A stretch of 64,000 nucleotides of DNA, taken from NCBI RefSeq assembly GCF_020520425.1, contig NC_079492.1, positions 66,393,671-66,457,670 of the forward strand, given 5' to 3'. Each line of letters starts with the position of its first letter. Position 1 is the first letter of the stretch. A program made the position numbers and the translations under genes. Under the pieces are notes generated by a model, which was given only the letters and a program-made list of their open reading frames with translations, was not told the DNA's origin and ran no database searches. This DNA comes from Spinacia oleracea. Its lineage: Eukaryota > Streptophyta > Magnoliopsida > Caryophyllales > Amaranthaceae. Positions 1 through 10,348 of this stretch are shown here, one piece after another.

Positions 1-1291
1 TGTGTTGTCTAGGGAACCCAGGTGGTCCACTAGACTGTTGGTTGTAGTTGTTCCGTGGTTGGTAGGATTGTTGATGTGGGGGTTGGTATGGCTGTTGTGG
101 TGGATGTTGGACTTGGTGAGGGTTCTGGATATTGTTGCTCCTGTAGGATAGTAGAGGGTTGTTTTTGTAGCCCTCATTGTAAGAGTTGGAGAATGGGTTA
201 TTTTGTTTGTAGGATTGAAATGCGTTACACTGTTCAACAGAGCTCCTACAGTCCTGTGCATAATGACCAGACATTCCACAACTTTCACTAACAGTAGCAG
301 GTTGGGCACTCATAGCAGCTACACTAGCAGGTTGGGTAGGTTGAGCATTGGCTGCTGGCATATTATCAAACTTATAGTGTAAAGCAGTCAATTGGGCAGT
401 TAATTGTTCAATAGAATTTAAATCATGCTTACCACCCCTATTAGATAGACCTATAGGATTCCCATACTGGGCATTGTGAATGGCTATCTCCTCAATCACC
501 TCCATAGCTCTAGGCACCTCAAGTTGCATGAACCTCCCACTGGCAGCCGAATCTAACAAACATCTAGACTCATTGCCCAGACCATTATAAAACTGCTGAA
601 TCAAGAACCAATCTTCCAAACCATGGTGCGGGCATTCTCTTTGCAAATCCTTGAATCTCTCCCAGACCTCGAACAAACTCTCATCCGTTTGTGGCAAGAT
701 ACCTAATATCTGACCCCTCAGACGAGCCGTTTTCTCAGGTGGGAAATATTTAACATAAAAAGCAAGAGCCAAGGACTCCCAATTAGTGATTTTCAAAGCC
801 GCCCGATTCAACCCATTAATCCACAGTTTAGCTTTCCCACTCAAAGAGAACGGGAAAAGTATCTCCATAGTTTGCTCCGGAGTCAATCCCTTTTGCTTGA
901 TGGTGGAACAATATTGGATGAAGGACTGAATGTGAAGATTCGGATCTTCACCTGGTTCCCCACCGTACTGGCGTCTCTCAATCATGTTAATCAATGCAGG
1001 CTCAATCTTGAAGGTCTCAGCTGCAATAGAAGGCATGATCGCCTTTGGTAGCACGGACAGACTTGGCTTAGAAAAGTCTGTAAGCCGTGGGGTAGGTGGC
1101 GGTAGTAGAGTTTCGTCACCCATCTCTATCTCTGAAACTGAATCTGTATCTGAAGGAAAAAGATCGCCAATATTATGATCAGAATCAGAGTAATTCCCAC
1201 ACTGTGCAATGAAAGTTCTTCGTCTACGAAAGGTTTTTTCGGGCTCAGGATCGAATGGAGTAATATTACTAGTACCTACGGTCCTGGGCAT
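1..1291 (-). CDS. Gag protein of the Athila-like element (partial, 3' end outside window)
   Basis: The minus-strand frame is open from the ATG at 1291 to the window edge (430 codons, no stop). Gag forms the virus-like particle that packages element RNA. About residues 90-230 form the retrotransposon gag domain, with signatures such as FIQYCSTIKQKGLTPEQ, LSGKAKLWIN and FPPEKTARLRGQILG. An acidic N-terminal region precedes it. After a Gln/Ala/Pro-rich linker comes a zinc-knuckle-like motif, CGMSGHYAQDC, followed by an Asn/Gln/Pro-rich tail. The knuckle lacks the first of its usual CCHC cysteines (Ser instead), so it may be damaged. The rest of the polyprotein is not visible. The start was chosen as the first ATG after the PBS. 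Confidence 0.85.
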   Translation of the reverse strand, partial: MPRTVGTSNITPFDPEPEKTFRRRRTFIAQCGNYSDSDHNIGDLFPSDTDSVSEIEMGDETLLPPPTPRLTDFSKPSLSVLPKAIMPSIAAETFKIEPALINMIERRQYGGEPGEDPNLHIQSFIQYCSTIKQKGLTPEQTMEILFPFSLSGKAKLWINGLNRAALKITNWESLALAFYVKYFPPEKTARLRGQILGILPQTDESLFEVWERFKDLQRECPHHGLEDWFLIQQFYNGLGNESRCLLDSAASGRFMQLEVPRAMEVIEEIAIHNAQYGNPIGLSNRGGKHDLNSIEQLTAQLTALHYKFDNMPAANAQPTQPASVAAMSAQPATVSESCGMSGHYAQDCRSSVEQCNAFQSYKQNNPFSNSYNEGYKNNPLLSYRSNNIQNPHQVQHPPQQPYQPPHQQSYQPRNNYNQQSSGPPGFPRQH

Positions 1292-1402
1292 AGACAAAGA
1301 CTACAAAACAATATGAGATCCGGTCTCAAGGAACGTGAGCTCCTTGAGTAGTAACAAACAATAATCTAGGATAAGCAATCAACAACAGAAAATAAAACCG
1401 TC

Positions 1403-1420
1403 TCCCCGGCAACGGCGCCA
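1403..1420 (-). other. Primer-binding site, tRNA-Asp type
   Basis: On the minus strand this reads TGGCGCCGTTGCCGGGGA. It is complementary to the 3' end of plant tRNA-Asp including CCA, and lies five bases after the LTR end. It primes minus-strand cDNA synthesis. Confidence 0.9.
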
Positions 1421-1425
1421 AATTT

Positions 1426-2745
1426 TGAAAGGCTAAAGTTGTATCACCTAATCAAAAATAACCTAAGGTCCACTAGCTAGGTAGCAAGGGAAGTCAGGAT
1501 CGAATCCACAGGGAGACAGGCGTTCTTTCTACTATTAATTAATTAAACTAAACTATTGGGAACAAGATTTGGTTGATTGTTTGTAAACTAAGACTACGAA
1601 CGATAATTAAATAAGTATGAATCAATATATTAAGGAAATCTAGGGCATAGGTTCAACAACAATTAACAATCCAGGACAATGAACAATCACGATAATCAAC
1701 AAAGTAATTAATTAGACTAGCATGCTCTCTCGAATCGATACTAGTCATAGACTTAGAATTAACGGGCTCTCGCTACTTATTAATCCCAATTCTACCTATT
1801 GACACAAGCCTAAACATCAAATTGCATCTCTCGAATCTTAACTTGATATTGCATAACTACACAATTAAACCTGCGCAAATCTAATTGAATAGTGGAATAA
1901 ACAAATCAATAGGAATTAATCACAATGCCAACAATCACAATTATTCAATATCCCATCATATTAATTCATGGATCCCCAAACCCTAGAAATTAAACTACTC
2001 AAGCATGTTGACAATAAACAAAGCAATTAGCACAATTGAAAACATAATTAAAGCAAAAGAAATGAATGGAATAAAGAACAATACCTAATTGAAGAACAAT
2101 GGAATAATAAAGTTTGAACTTTTGATTGGAAATAAAACTAAGTGTTTGGGACAAATTAGAGAGAAAACTAAGCTTAGGAAAATAAACTAAGTGTTTTCTA
2201 CTAGAAAAATAAGGTGTCTCTAAAAATATAAGGGGCTAGTATTTATAGTTTGCCCAAAATACAAGCCAAAAACCGGAAAGAAAACTCACGCATAAGTGCA
2301 GGAGGTTGGCGTCGCCCGATCGGGCGTCGCTTCGCCCGATCGGGCGATGCACTCGATAGTCGGCCCGATCGGGCCAAAATCCGCCCGATCGGGCGGATTG
2401 CGAACTCTCCACATAAGCTTCCGGATGACCGCCCGATCCAGATCGGGCGAGCTGCGCCCGATCGGGCGCGCGTTGATGAGTCCAATTTGCTTCAATTCCG
2501 CCCGATGGTTGCATTTCGCCCTCAGCTTCCAGGGCGATTTGCAATCTTCAATATAACTCGCCCATATCACTGAGTCTAACTCTCGGGGCTCAACCATAAG
2601 CATACAAGGCTCCCGAAAGTCGACGATGGAGGTCCCGAACTTCCTCGGGCTCATATAGTGGCCTAGATCAACATGAAACGGGTCTAAAAAGACCAATTTC
2701 TCATAATCAAACCTGAAACTCAAGGCACACTCAATAACACACATT
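1426..2745 (-). repeat. 5' LTR of the Athila-like element
   Basis: The inner end is fixed by the PBS: the minus strand ends ...CTTTCA just before AAATT and TGGCGCC. The outer end is put near 2745, where the minus strand has TGTGTTATTG, but 2745-2775 is all possible. The LTR contains the 'gatcgaatccacaggga' motif common in Athila-type LTRs and a cluster of GC palindromes. Long frames across 2236-2744 on both strands are by-products of those palindromes and are not genes. Confidence 0.65.
2313..2468. repeat. Cluster of GCCCGATCGGGC palindromes
   Basis: Six copies of a 12-14 bp palindrome, (C/G)GCCCGATCGGGC(C/G), lie at 2313-2326, 2333-2346, 2362-2375, 2382-2395, 2430-2449 (with a 6-base insertion) and 2455-2468, with a half-copy near 2499. 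All are within the Athila-like LTR. Single strands could fold into successive hairpins. Confidence 0.9.
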
Positions 2746-2762
2746 AGTACTAGAAACGGCTC

Positions 2763-5409
2763 CTAAGAGCACGTTTGACACATAAAAAGTACTAAGGGAC
2801 GGGGGTGAAACACTATATAAAACGCACATATCAGATCATATGGCTCACAAATCCCTTTGAACTTTAGGCGATGAAAATATGCAATTTGCAACGCAATCAT
2901 GCAACCACTCACTCCCTTACGATGTGCACTATTGTTTTTGTTCTTCTTTAGTCGATGAACAGCATTGCAAAGATTGTCAAGTACGAACTTGCACCAATTT
3001 AATCTTGGAATTTGTGCCGCATTATCAATCCACTTGATTATTTTTATATCAATTTTTCGATTGGCAACCGGTGCCAAGAATGTAGAAGAAACATACATCA
3101 CAAAAAACTTTCTGAAATCATCTCCACCTTGCTTCATCGATTTCATTTTGAACTCCAAATCATTCACAAATATGTCAGAGTTGGCTTCCACATTAAGTTT
3201 CTTTTTCCAATCATCGATAATAGTCATCTCTTCTATGTCAACTCCTCGATGAATAACCATTTCTCCACCATTGACTTTTGGCAATAAGAAAATATCTTGA
3301 ATATCTTCTTCAGTGAGTGTAAATTCCTTCATCAAATCAATTTTAAGCATCCGACTCCCTTCTTAGAAATGATGAAGAAGCCAAGGAAGAATTTTTGTTT
3401 GAATCACAGTCACTTGCATCTTTAGAAGCTCGCCAAATCCAATGTTCTCAACATCCACTTTTTGCTCTGGAGTTAAATCGTGTATGAGATCAACAATTGC
3501 ATTCGGCTTGCAATGTGTGTTTCCGATAACCAGCTCACCGTCATAGTCAACATTATCATCTTCGATGTCTATGAATACATGCTTCCCTGACTTAAAGTGT
3601 TTAATAGCATGCCCTTCTATCTTCTCCTTCTGTGTTTTCTGTCTTTTCATTGGAGACAGTTTTTCTTCCGAATCTTCAGAGTTTGTTTGAATATAATCTT
3701 CATCTTCATCTTTTCTTTTCTTTTTACCTGTACCAAATAAAGCCACACTATAATTAACAAAAGTAGATAATTAACTCTGAAAAGTTAATGCAACTATTTT
3801 AAAAGTAAATGGAACTTATTTAAGGTAATTCAAATCAATAAAATCTCAAGTTTCTTAAAAAGTAGATAAATAGCTAAAAAAAGTAAATGGAAATAAGTTG
3901 TTGATTTCAAACATCTTTCACAGTCAAGTGTATCAATCATAGCTCACACAATGGTCAATTATCAGGGTTAGCAAGGTTGTACCAGCAACTAAGACAAGAA
4001 GGGATTTACCAGCACCGTCAAACTATGAAATTCAAAGTAGTTAATTAAAGCAATAGATAATTCATATATTCGTTCTCGTCATATTGATGTGGCTTTCCAG
4101 ATTTCCAGTCAGATAAGGATTGCAGTTAAGGAAATAGGTGCATTTTTCAAACGTATTACGACTACACATTTGAAGTTATTTCTGTATCAGCCTTAACCAT
4201 GCACTAATGCAAACCTGTTGCATTTGCCACCCACCTGCAAGATTTAATCCTTCCTGTTCCATAAGACCTTGTTACAGCTATTTTTCCTCGTAATTAATCC
4301 CAACATGTTGTGACTTTCATTGGCTTAGGCCTAGTACAAATGAATTCACAATTTACTAATCATCTTCCATACATATACCAACTCCACTGCTTGTTGTTTT
4401 TACCGGATATTCGTTTATTTTAGCAGCTATAAATACAGAAATAAACAATCAGCCAATATAACTTAAACTTTCATTTCATGTACGGAGGGAGTATGACCAA
4501 ACGATACAAGGATAACTCTATATTCCACTACTTATTCACACTATACTGTCTACGCAAAAACTTCTCTTCTCAGCTCTCACTCTACATACCAAAGTCTACA
4601 TATATTTTAATTTGCTGGTATTAAAATTCCCTCCTAACTTAACACATCCTGTCAAATTAAACGAGAACTTTATGACTCTATCTTTTTAACACACAAAACA
4701 CATTAACTGCCCAACAGGTAACACAAGTCAACAATGGTAACAGACTACACTGGCCTGATCGGTAAAACAATCCTTGCGAAACTCGACACCAACCATGCAA
4801 AACAAACAACAAGTCATGGAAGGTCTGCAACTATCGTAGACCAATATTAGACTGCACCACCACCTAATCAACTAATTAAGGTCAACATCCAACAAGTAAT
4901 GAAACCAACATCATAAAATCAACCTTGGTTTAGGAAAAGAAAAACAATTAGCGCTTAATTATTACTAAGTTTACTTTTGGAGAGATTTAATCAACTTCTA
5001 AATAGATATAGTTTACTTTTGCAAATTTATTACCAAACTATAGTAAAAAAGATAAACCTGATATAGAAACATAAAAACATGCTCTTATAATGATTTAACT
5101 TGCCTAGTTACTCGTCCCTTGTAAGAATTTTTAGATTTAAAAGTAAACATATGTTTAGATTTCTTTAGTTTTTTTGTTTACTTTTGAGCCTATATCATTT
5201 ACTTTTTTAAATTTTGACACTAAAAGAGCTTGTAACATTAATATGAAGAGCTCAAGAAATTCAACAAACTATCCAGTGCTAAAAATGTAGATAATCTCAG
5301 TTTTGAAAAGTAAACAAACTATTATTTTAATGGTAAACTTTATATTATCAAAAGTAAACAAAAATTAGGCTACATTACCTTGTTTTGGATTTTTCTCATT
5401 TTTTGTCAT
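2763..5409 (-). pseudogene. Plant-mobile-domain-like gene (Ulp1/MULE-associated type), two exons, interrupted and truncated
   Basis: Proposed exon 1 is 5409-5379 (ten codons, MTKNEKNPKQ plus one base) with donor GGTAAT at 5379. The intron is 5378-3728. Exon 2 runs from 3727, after the acceptor TACAG, down to 2763. The splice keeps the frame and joins to GKKKRKDEDED. Exon 2 has a basic/acidic N-terminal stretch resembling a nuclear signal. It then resembles plant-mobile-domain/DUF1985-like proteins, with IGFGELLKMQV, FTLTEEDIQDIFLLPKV, FRKFFVMYVSSTFLAP, LNWCKFVLDNLC and GCMIALQIAYFHRLKF. A single TAA at 3365-3363 splits the frame; the reading continues in the same frame after it. The C-terminal part, where relatives often carry a Ulp1-type cysteine protease, is missing and the frame ends next to the Athila LTR. 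Such genes are often carried by Mutator-like elements in plants. The family assignment rests on motif recall, not on a search. Confidence 0.6.
3728..5378 (-). other. Proposed intron of the plant-mobile-domain pseudogene
   Basis: Donor GT at 5378-5377 and acceptor AG at 3729-3728 (minus strand) join a ten-codon exon to exon 2 in phase 1. The 1651-base interval is AT-rich, has no long frame, and ends with a TTTGGTACAG-type acceptor. It also holds a short Stowaway-terminus-like string near 4480-4492. Otherwise I see nothing in it. Confidence 0.45.
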
Positions 5410-5812
5410 TTTTTCCTGTTAAAATAAATAAACACGAAAAATCAAACACAAAAAATTATATCGAAAAATTTCACATCAAAAATTTACAAAAAAAAAAAAT
5501 CAAAACAAACAACAAAAGTTCTGAAACTAGCAGGAGAGAGAAAATACCTTAGTAGTTCATTCGCCGGAAAATCGAAGCTCCGGCACCGGAAAATTCAAAT
5601 TTCAAGCTGCAAATTCTTCAAATTAGTAGGATCGAGCAAAATTCGTAGAAAGTTGAGTAGAACTTTGCAGAAATTTGAGGAAAATCGACATTAAAAAAAA
5701 TCAACAAAATTGTAATAATTATGTAAACATACCTCAAAATTTCAACAATCTTCGCGAGATATTACGTTTTTTCAAGTGATTTTGGAAAAAAATTCGTTTG
5801 AATTCAAGTGAG

Positions 5813-5917
5813 GAGAGAGAAATTGACATGAGCGAGTGAGGAAGTTTATTGGTTGAAGAGAGAGAAATTGACGTGAGTGAGGGAGGAAGTGTGTTGGTTG
5901 AAGAGAGAGAAGTTGTC
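5813..5917 (+). repeat. 45-bp tandem repeat, about 2.3 copies
   Basis: Units at 5813-5857 and 5858-5902 plus a partial third at 5903-5917 each begin GAGAGAGAAATTGAC and end GGTTGAA. They differ at a few positions. They lie upstream (minus strand) of the mobile-domain pseudogene, so could be part of its promoter or of the carrying transposon. Confidence 0.85.
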
Positions 5918-6005
5918 AGTTAGCAAGAGAGAGAAATTGCAGTTCATCATTAATTCACGAAATAATCTCAGCCATCTTTTTCATCATAATCCAACGGCTT
6001 GGATT

Positions 6006-6059
6006 GGTTCTCATTATAACCTAGGTTCTCATCTTAAGCTAGGTTCTCACCAGAACTGG
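6006..6059. repeat. Three 18-bp repeats, possible Mutator-like terminal region
   Basis: GGTTCTCATTATAACCTA, GGTTCTCATCTTAAGCTA and GGTTCTCACCAGAACTGG lie head to tail. On the minus strand the block reads as repeated GAGAACC. Similar GTGAGAACC-rich ends occur near plant MULEs carrying Ulp1-type genes, so this may be the 5' end of the element that carried the neighbouring pseudogene. No partner terminus is visible. Confidence 0.5.
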
Positions 6060-6067
6060 TCACACAC

Positions 6068-6068
<1 letters not shown>

Positions 6069-6116
<48 letters not shown>
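6069..6116. repeat. (TA)n microsatellite
   Basis: Nearly pure TA dinucleotide run with one interruption (ACATA) near its start. It separates the possible Mutator-like terminus from the A-rich tract that follows. Confidence 0.95.
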
Positions 6117-6119
<3 letters not shown>

Positions 6120-6328
6120 AAAATATTGTAAGAGATAATAAAAAATAAGTAAATTTTAAAATAAATGAATAAGTAAAATAAGTACATTTCAAAATAGGAT
6201 GTAAAATAAAAATAAAAAAATTAAAAGAATTTTAAAAAATAAAATGAAAAAATAAAAAATAAAAAATAAATAAAAAATAAAAAATAAAATAAAAATAGAA
6301 AGAAACAGAAAAATGGAAGCTGTATAAG

Positions 6329-9300
6329 TCAAATGAAGTCATCAATGTATATTCTCTCCCTCCACTCTGTCATATCCAACGCCATATTTTCCTCAATCCC
6401 AAGAAAGCTCATACCGTGCTCAATCACCTTACTCCAAGTTTTCTTAGGTCTTCCTTTACCCCTTGCAATTCTATCACTTTGCCACCCTTCTATCCTCCTA
6501 ACCGAGGCATCACTTGATCTTCTGCTAACATGTCCAAACCATCGTAAACGATTTTCCATCATCTTAAACTCAATCGGTGCAACCCCTACTTTTCTTTCTA
6601 ATAATCTCATTCCTTAAACGATCCTTTCTTGTATGCCCACACATCCAACGTAACATGCGTGTCTCCGCCACATTCATCTTGTGCACGTGACAATGGTTCA
6701 CTGCCCAACATTCCATGCCGTATAACAAAGCCGGTCGAATTGTCGTGCGGTAAAATTTTCCCTTCAATCTTTGGGGCATGCCTGAATCACATTGAAACCC
6801 CGTGACACCTTTCCACTTCAACCAACCTGCTTTGATTCTATGGGCCACATCGCCATCCAATTCTCCATCCTTTTGGATAATAGATCCTAAATAACGGAAC
6901 ATTTCAGAGCCTTGGAAAATTTTTCCATCTAAGGTAATCGCCCCTTCCTCTCTATCTTGGAATCCACTAAACTTACACTCCATATATTCAGTCTTGTTTC
7001 TACTCAGACTAAAACCATGAGATTCCAAAGTTTGTCTCCATAACTCCAACTTACTTTCAACTCCTTCTTTTATTTCATCAATCAACACAATATCATCTGC
7101 AAACATCATACACCAGGGTATACCAACTTGAATTGACCTCGTCAATTCGTCCATGACTATAGCAAAAAGAAACGGGCTAAGTGCGGAACCTTGATGCACT
7201 CCAATCGTAATGGGGAATCCTTCGGTCTTACCAACAATAGTTCTCACACTCGTGCTAACTCCCTCATACATGTCCTTGATGATATCAATATACTTCATCG
7301 GAATTCCTTTCCTACTTAATGCCCACCAAAAAATTTCCCTTGGTACCTTATCATACGCCTTCTCCAAATCAATGAAAAACATATGTAAATCCTTCTTCTT
7401 ATCCCGATAATTCTCCATTAGTTGGCTTATAAGATGAATGGCCTCCCTAGTCGATCTCCCAGACATAAATCCAAACTGGTTCTCCGAAATTTTTACAGTT
7501 CTCCTCAATCTTTGCTCAATAATCAGCTCCCAAAGTTTCATAGTATGACTCATTAGTTTGATACCTCGATAGTTGGCACAATCCTAGACATCACCCTTAT
7601 TCTTGTACAAGGGGACGATAGTACTTTTCCTCCACTCTAATGGCATCCTATTACTTCCCCAAATCTTGTTGAAAAGAGTTGTTAACCATACAACCCCTCT
7701 CTCTCCCAAACATCTCCAGACTTCGATAGGTATACCATCGGGCCCCACTGCCCTCTTGCGTCCCATATTTTTCAGTGCCATTTCGACTTCTCTCTTTTGA
7801 ATTCTAAGCATAAAGTCTAGGTTAACCATATCTTGAGGGATACTTGTTTCCCCAATATCGCGCCCTTGATCCCCGTTGAAGAAGTTATCAAAGTAGAACC
7901 TCCATCTATCCTTGATTTCCTTATCTCCCACCAAAACTTTTTGATCAACATCTTTCACACATTTAATCCTTCCGATGTCTTGCGTCTTTCTAACTCTCAT
8001 TCGAGCAAGTCTATAGATGTCTTTTTCCCCTTCGTTTGTATCCAATCTTGCGTAAAGATCCTGATTCACCTTTGCTATAGCCTCTCTTACGGCCTTCTTT
8101 TCTTCCCTTTTATCCTCCTTGTACTTCTCGTAGTTTTCATCACTTCTACATTTTCCCAACTCTTTATAGCATTCTCGTTTGATCTTTATAGCTTGTTGCA
8201 CAACTTCGTTCCACCAAGATGTGTCCTTACTTGGTGGCATGATTCCTTTAGATCCCCCTAGGACCTCTTTCGCCACTCCCTTTATGGTATGCTTTATTCT
8301 TGTCCATAATGAGTCTATATCCAAATCCATATCACCGGCCCAAATACCTTCACTTGCCACCTTTTCCACGAATTTTAGTTGTTTCTCCCCTTGAAGTTTC
8401 CACCACTTGATGCTAGGCTCCACTAGTGGTCTTCTCCTCCTTATATAACTTCTACCTCGAAAATCAAGTACCACAAGTCTATGTTGGGTTGTTGTACTCT
8501 CACCCGGAATCACCTTACAATTGGTGTAGCACTTTCTCAAAGCATTCCTTACTAAAAAGAAGTCAATCTGACTCGTATTATCTCCACTCCTATAGGTTAC
8601 TAGGTGAGAATCTCTTTTCTCATACCAAGTGTTCATTATACCCAAGTCATATGCCAATATAAAATCCAAAATAGCATTTCCCGCTTCATTCCGACCCCCA
8701 TACCCAAAACCACCATGAATGCTTTCAAATCCACCGCGACTCGAGCCTACATGCCCGTTGAGATCCCCACCAATGATGAGTTTCTCACTTCTAGGGACAC
8801 GTTGCACCACTTCTTCTAAATCCTCCCAAAATTCTTGTCTAGTTGAAGCATCTAGTCCTGCTTGTGGTGCATATGCACTCACAATAGTTACAACTTCATC
8901 CCCTATCACATGCTTAATACTCATAATTCGATCACTCTTTCGGGACACGTCCACTACATCATCAATATATTCTCGGTCAATAAGGATACCTACCCCATTC
9001 CTACCCCTAGTTTTTCCCGAATACCAAAGCTTATAACCCAATGGAGCTATTTCTCTTGCCTTGTTTCCAACCCACTTAGTCTCCTGCAAACATAATATGT
9101 TAATTCTCCTCCTTCTCATAACCTCTACTACTTCGACTGATCTCCCTGTCAAAGAGCCAATGTTCCAAGTCCCAAATCGCATCCTACTACCCTTACCCTT
9201 ACCCCTGCCCTTACCATGAAACCTTGGATAGTTAACACCACCCTCGGGTGGCGCGCTGCTTCTGGGCGGCGGCCTAGCAACCCTTGCATATTTTTCACTA

Positions 9301-9329
9301 CACCCGGGCCTATAGGAAGTGTAGCGCAC
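6329..9329 (-). pseudogene. RTE LINE polyprotein: endonuclease and reverse transcriptase, broken
   Basis: The likely start is the ATG at 9182 (MRFGTWNIGSLTG); an upstream in-frame ATG at 9329 would add 49 residues. The endonuclease covers about the first 230 residues: TWNIGSL, catalytic Glu in LQETKW, Asp/Asn in GGDLNGHVG, SQIDFFLV. The RT follows, with RAVGPDGIP, FMSGRST, DLEKAYDKVPR, HQGSALSP, FADDIVL and RYLGSI. The frame is broken by TAG at 7586-7584, in the same frame on both sides and most likely CAG originally. Near 6600 there is a one-base frameshift in an A-rich run, after which the C-terminal domain (VGVAPIEFKMMENRLRWFGH) continues in another frame to 6329. It cannot make a full protein. 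Confidence 0.8.
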
Positions 9330-9447
9330 CCTTGCATTTTTGACACCACCCCCAGGTGTAGGGGTGGCGCGCCGCTACTGGGCGACGACCTAGCAACCCT
9401 CACATATTTTTCACTACACCCGGGCTTAAGAGGTGTAACGCATCGTT
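9249..9447 (-). repeat. Tandem repeats in the LINE 5' region
   Basis: Two ~80-bp blocks, 9249-9327 and 9368-9447, share GGCCTAGCAACCC and TATTTTTCACTACACCCGGG about 119 bases apart, with several substitutions. Repeated 5' monomers are a feature of some LINE leaders and promoters. Confidence 0.8.
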
Positions 9448-9570
9448 CAAAAGGGGACGCCCCCAAGATATTCCATTGTCGATTCATGTCATGATATGTG
9501 ACTTAGTTTTACTGCTGGCCGCCACCAACCTACCGCAACCCTCCTCCTTTATCCGGGCTTGGGACCGGCA

Positions 9571-9626
9571 GTGAATGCCGCATACGCGACACTCACAAGT
9601 GAATGCCGTATACGCGACACTCACAG
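9571..9626. repeat. 28-bp direct repeat, two copies
   Basis: Units at 9571-9598 and 9599-9626 begin GTGAATGCCG and end CGCGACACTCACA, with one substitution plus a change at the unit end. They lie at the outer 5' end of the RTE LINE. Confidence 0.9.
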
Positions 9627-9640
9627 GCGGAGTTGAGGTG

Positions 9641-10343
9641 GGCCATAGTGCACAGTAAATATAGTACACCAAAAGAATACATGTGCATAGGTGAAAAAAC
9701 ATTTAAGTAAAAAGAACATGAATATATTTATTATTTATAGTTTTAATAAAATGTAAAATAATATATTATATTTTTATAACAAAAAAAGTGAAATAATATA
9801 TCGCATGTTCTTTTAGTGCACCAATGCACCATGCTTATTGTGCACCATTGTCCTAGTCCACGAATTGTATAAACTTTAATGTTAAATTAAATTAAAATTA
9901 AAATACTGATTATTAGTACCTTTTAAAAATTATCTTATGATTTTATTTTCATTTTACACAAAAGATAAAATGTTAACTTTTCATCTTCTTTCTGTGTTGG
10001 TTTCATAATTTCATTGTTTGACATATGCGTTGAAAATAATTAAATGACAAAAACATTCTGAATGAGAATTTGTCAAGAGCAATTAAATTTTTTCCTTTAG
10101 AATTTGTTTTGCTTGAACATCAAATTCAGATTATGTGATGATTTTCGTGTTCGGATATCATAAATTTTTCAATGTTATAATTTTGTATACCCTATTTTGA
10201 AATCTTGTATACGCCACTGCAAGTCTACAAGGCACTTTGTCAACATTCCCCTCATGTCACTATAAACTCTTAAGTATAATAGTTAGCCTAATATAAAATA
10301 GTTTGATCAACTAACTTTTCCAAGTACTTTGTAGTTGTAGCAT
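9641..10343. other. Unassigned AT-rich interval
   Basis: I see no coding frame, LTR or clear repeat here. It lies between the LINE 5' end and the TSD of the large Copia nest, so it may be ordinary intergenic DNA or an old unrecognised repeat. Confidence 0.5.
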
Positions 10344-10348
10344 TGAAA

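Larger units (their letters stand above)
1..2770 (-). mobile_element. Athila-like Ty3/Gypsy LTR retrotransposon, 5' part (runs off the left edge)
   Basis: Read on the minus strand the order is LTR (~2745 to 1426), primer-binding site complementary to the 3' end of tRNA-Asp (1420-1403), a short ~110-base leader, then gag (1291 to 1 and beyond). A tRNA-Asp primer, an LTR over 1 kb and this type of gag are the known combination for the Athila lineage. Protease, RT, integrase and the 3' LTR must lie to the left of the window. The outer LTR end is uncertain, about 2740-2775, because the partner LTR is not visible. The element lies against a truncated plant-mobile-domain pseudogene, so it probably inserted into that gene. 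Confidence 0.8.
6117..9640 (-). mobile_element. RTE-type LINE (non-LTR retrotransposon), decayed copy
   Basis: On the minus strand the order is a GC-rich 5' region with tandem repeats (~9640-9183), an APE endonuclease, reverse transcriptase, a C-terminal domain (to 6329), then a T/A-rich low-complexity 3' tract (6328-6117). The order, the FADDIVL catalytic box and the sequence style match the plant RTE clade, which encodes one polyprotein. The 5' boundary (~9640) is set by where the GC-rich repeated leader stops. No target-site duplication was found. Confidence 0.8.

Noticed and set aside
1403-1420. Possible tRNA-Asp gene (exact 3' end match)
   Set aside because: Only the last 18 bases match, in antisense to the element; there is no cloverleaf. 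It is a primer-binding site.
2236-2744. Several overlapping frames on both strands, rich in Arg-Pro-Ile-Gly repeats
   Set aside because: They are translations of the GCCCGATCGGGC palindromes inside the LTR; both strands give similar peptides, as expected of a palindrome.
4480-4492. TACGGAGGGAGTA, a Stowaway-like terminus in the proposed intron
   Set aside because: No partner inverted repeat was found at a plausible distance, so an element cannot be defined.
7833-8261. Plus-strand frames of 70-140 codons across the RTE LINE
   Set aside because: They are antisense shadows of the endonuclease-RT frame, with no motif of their own.
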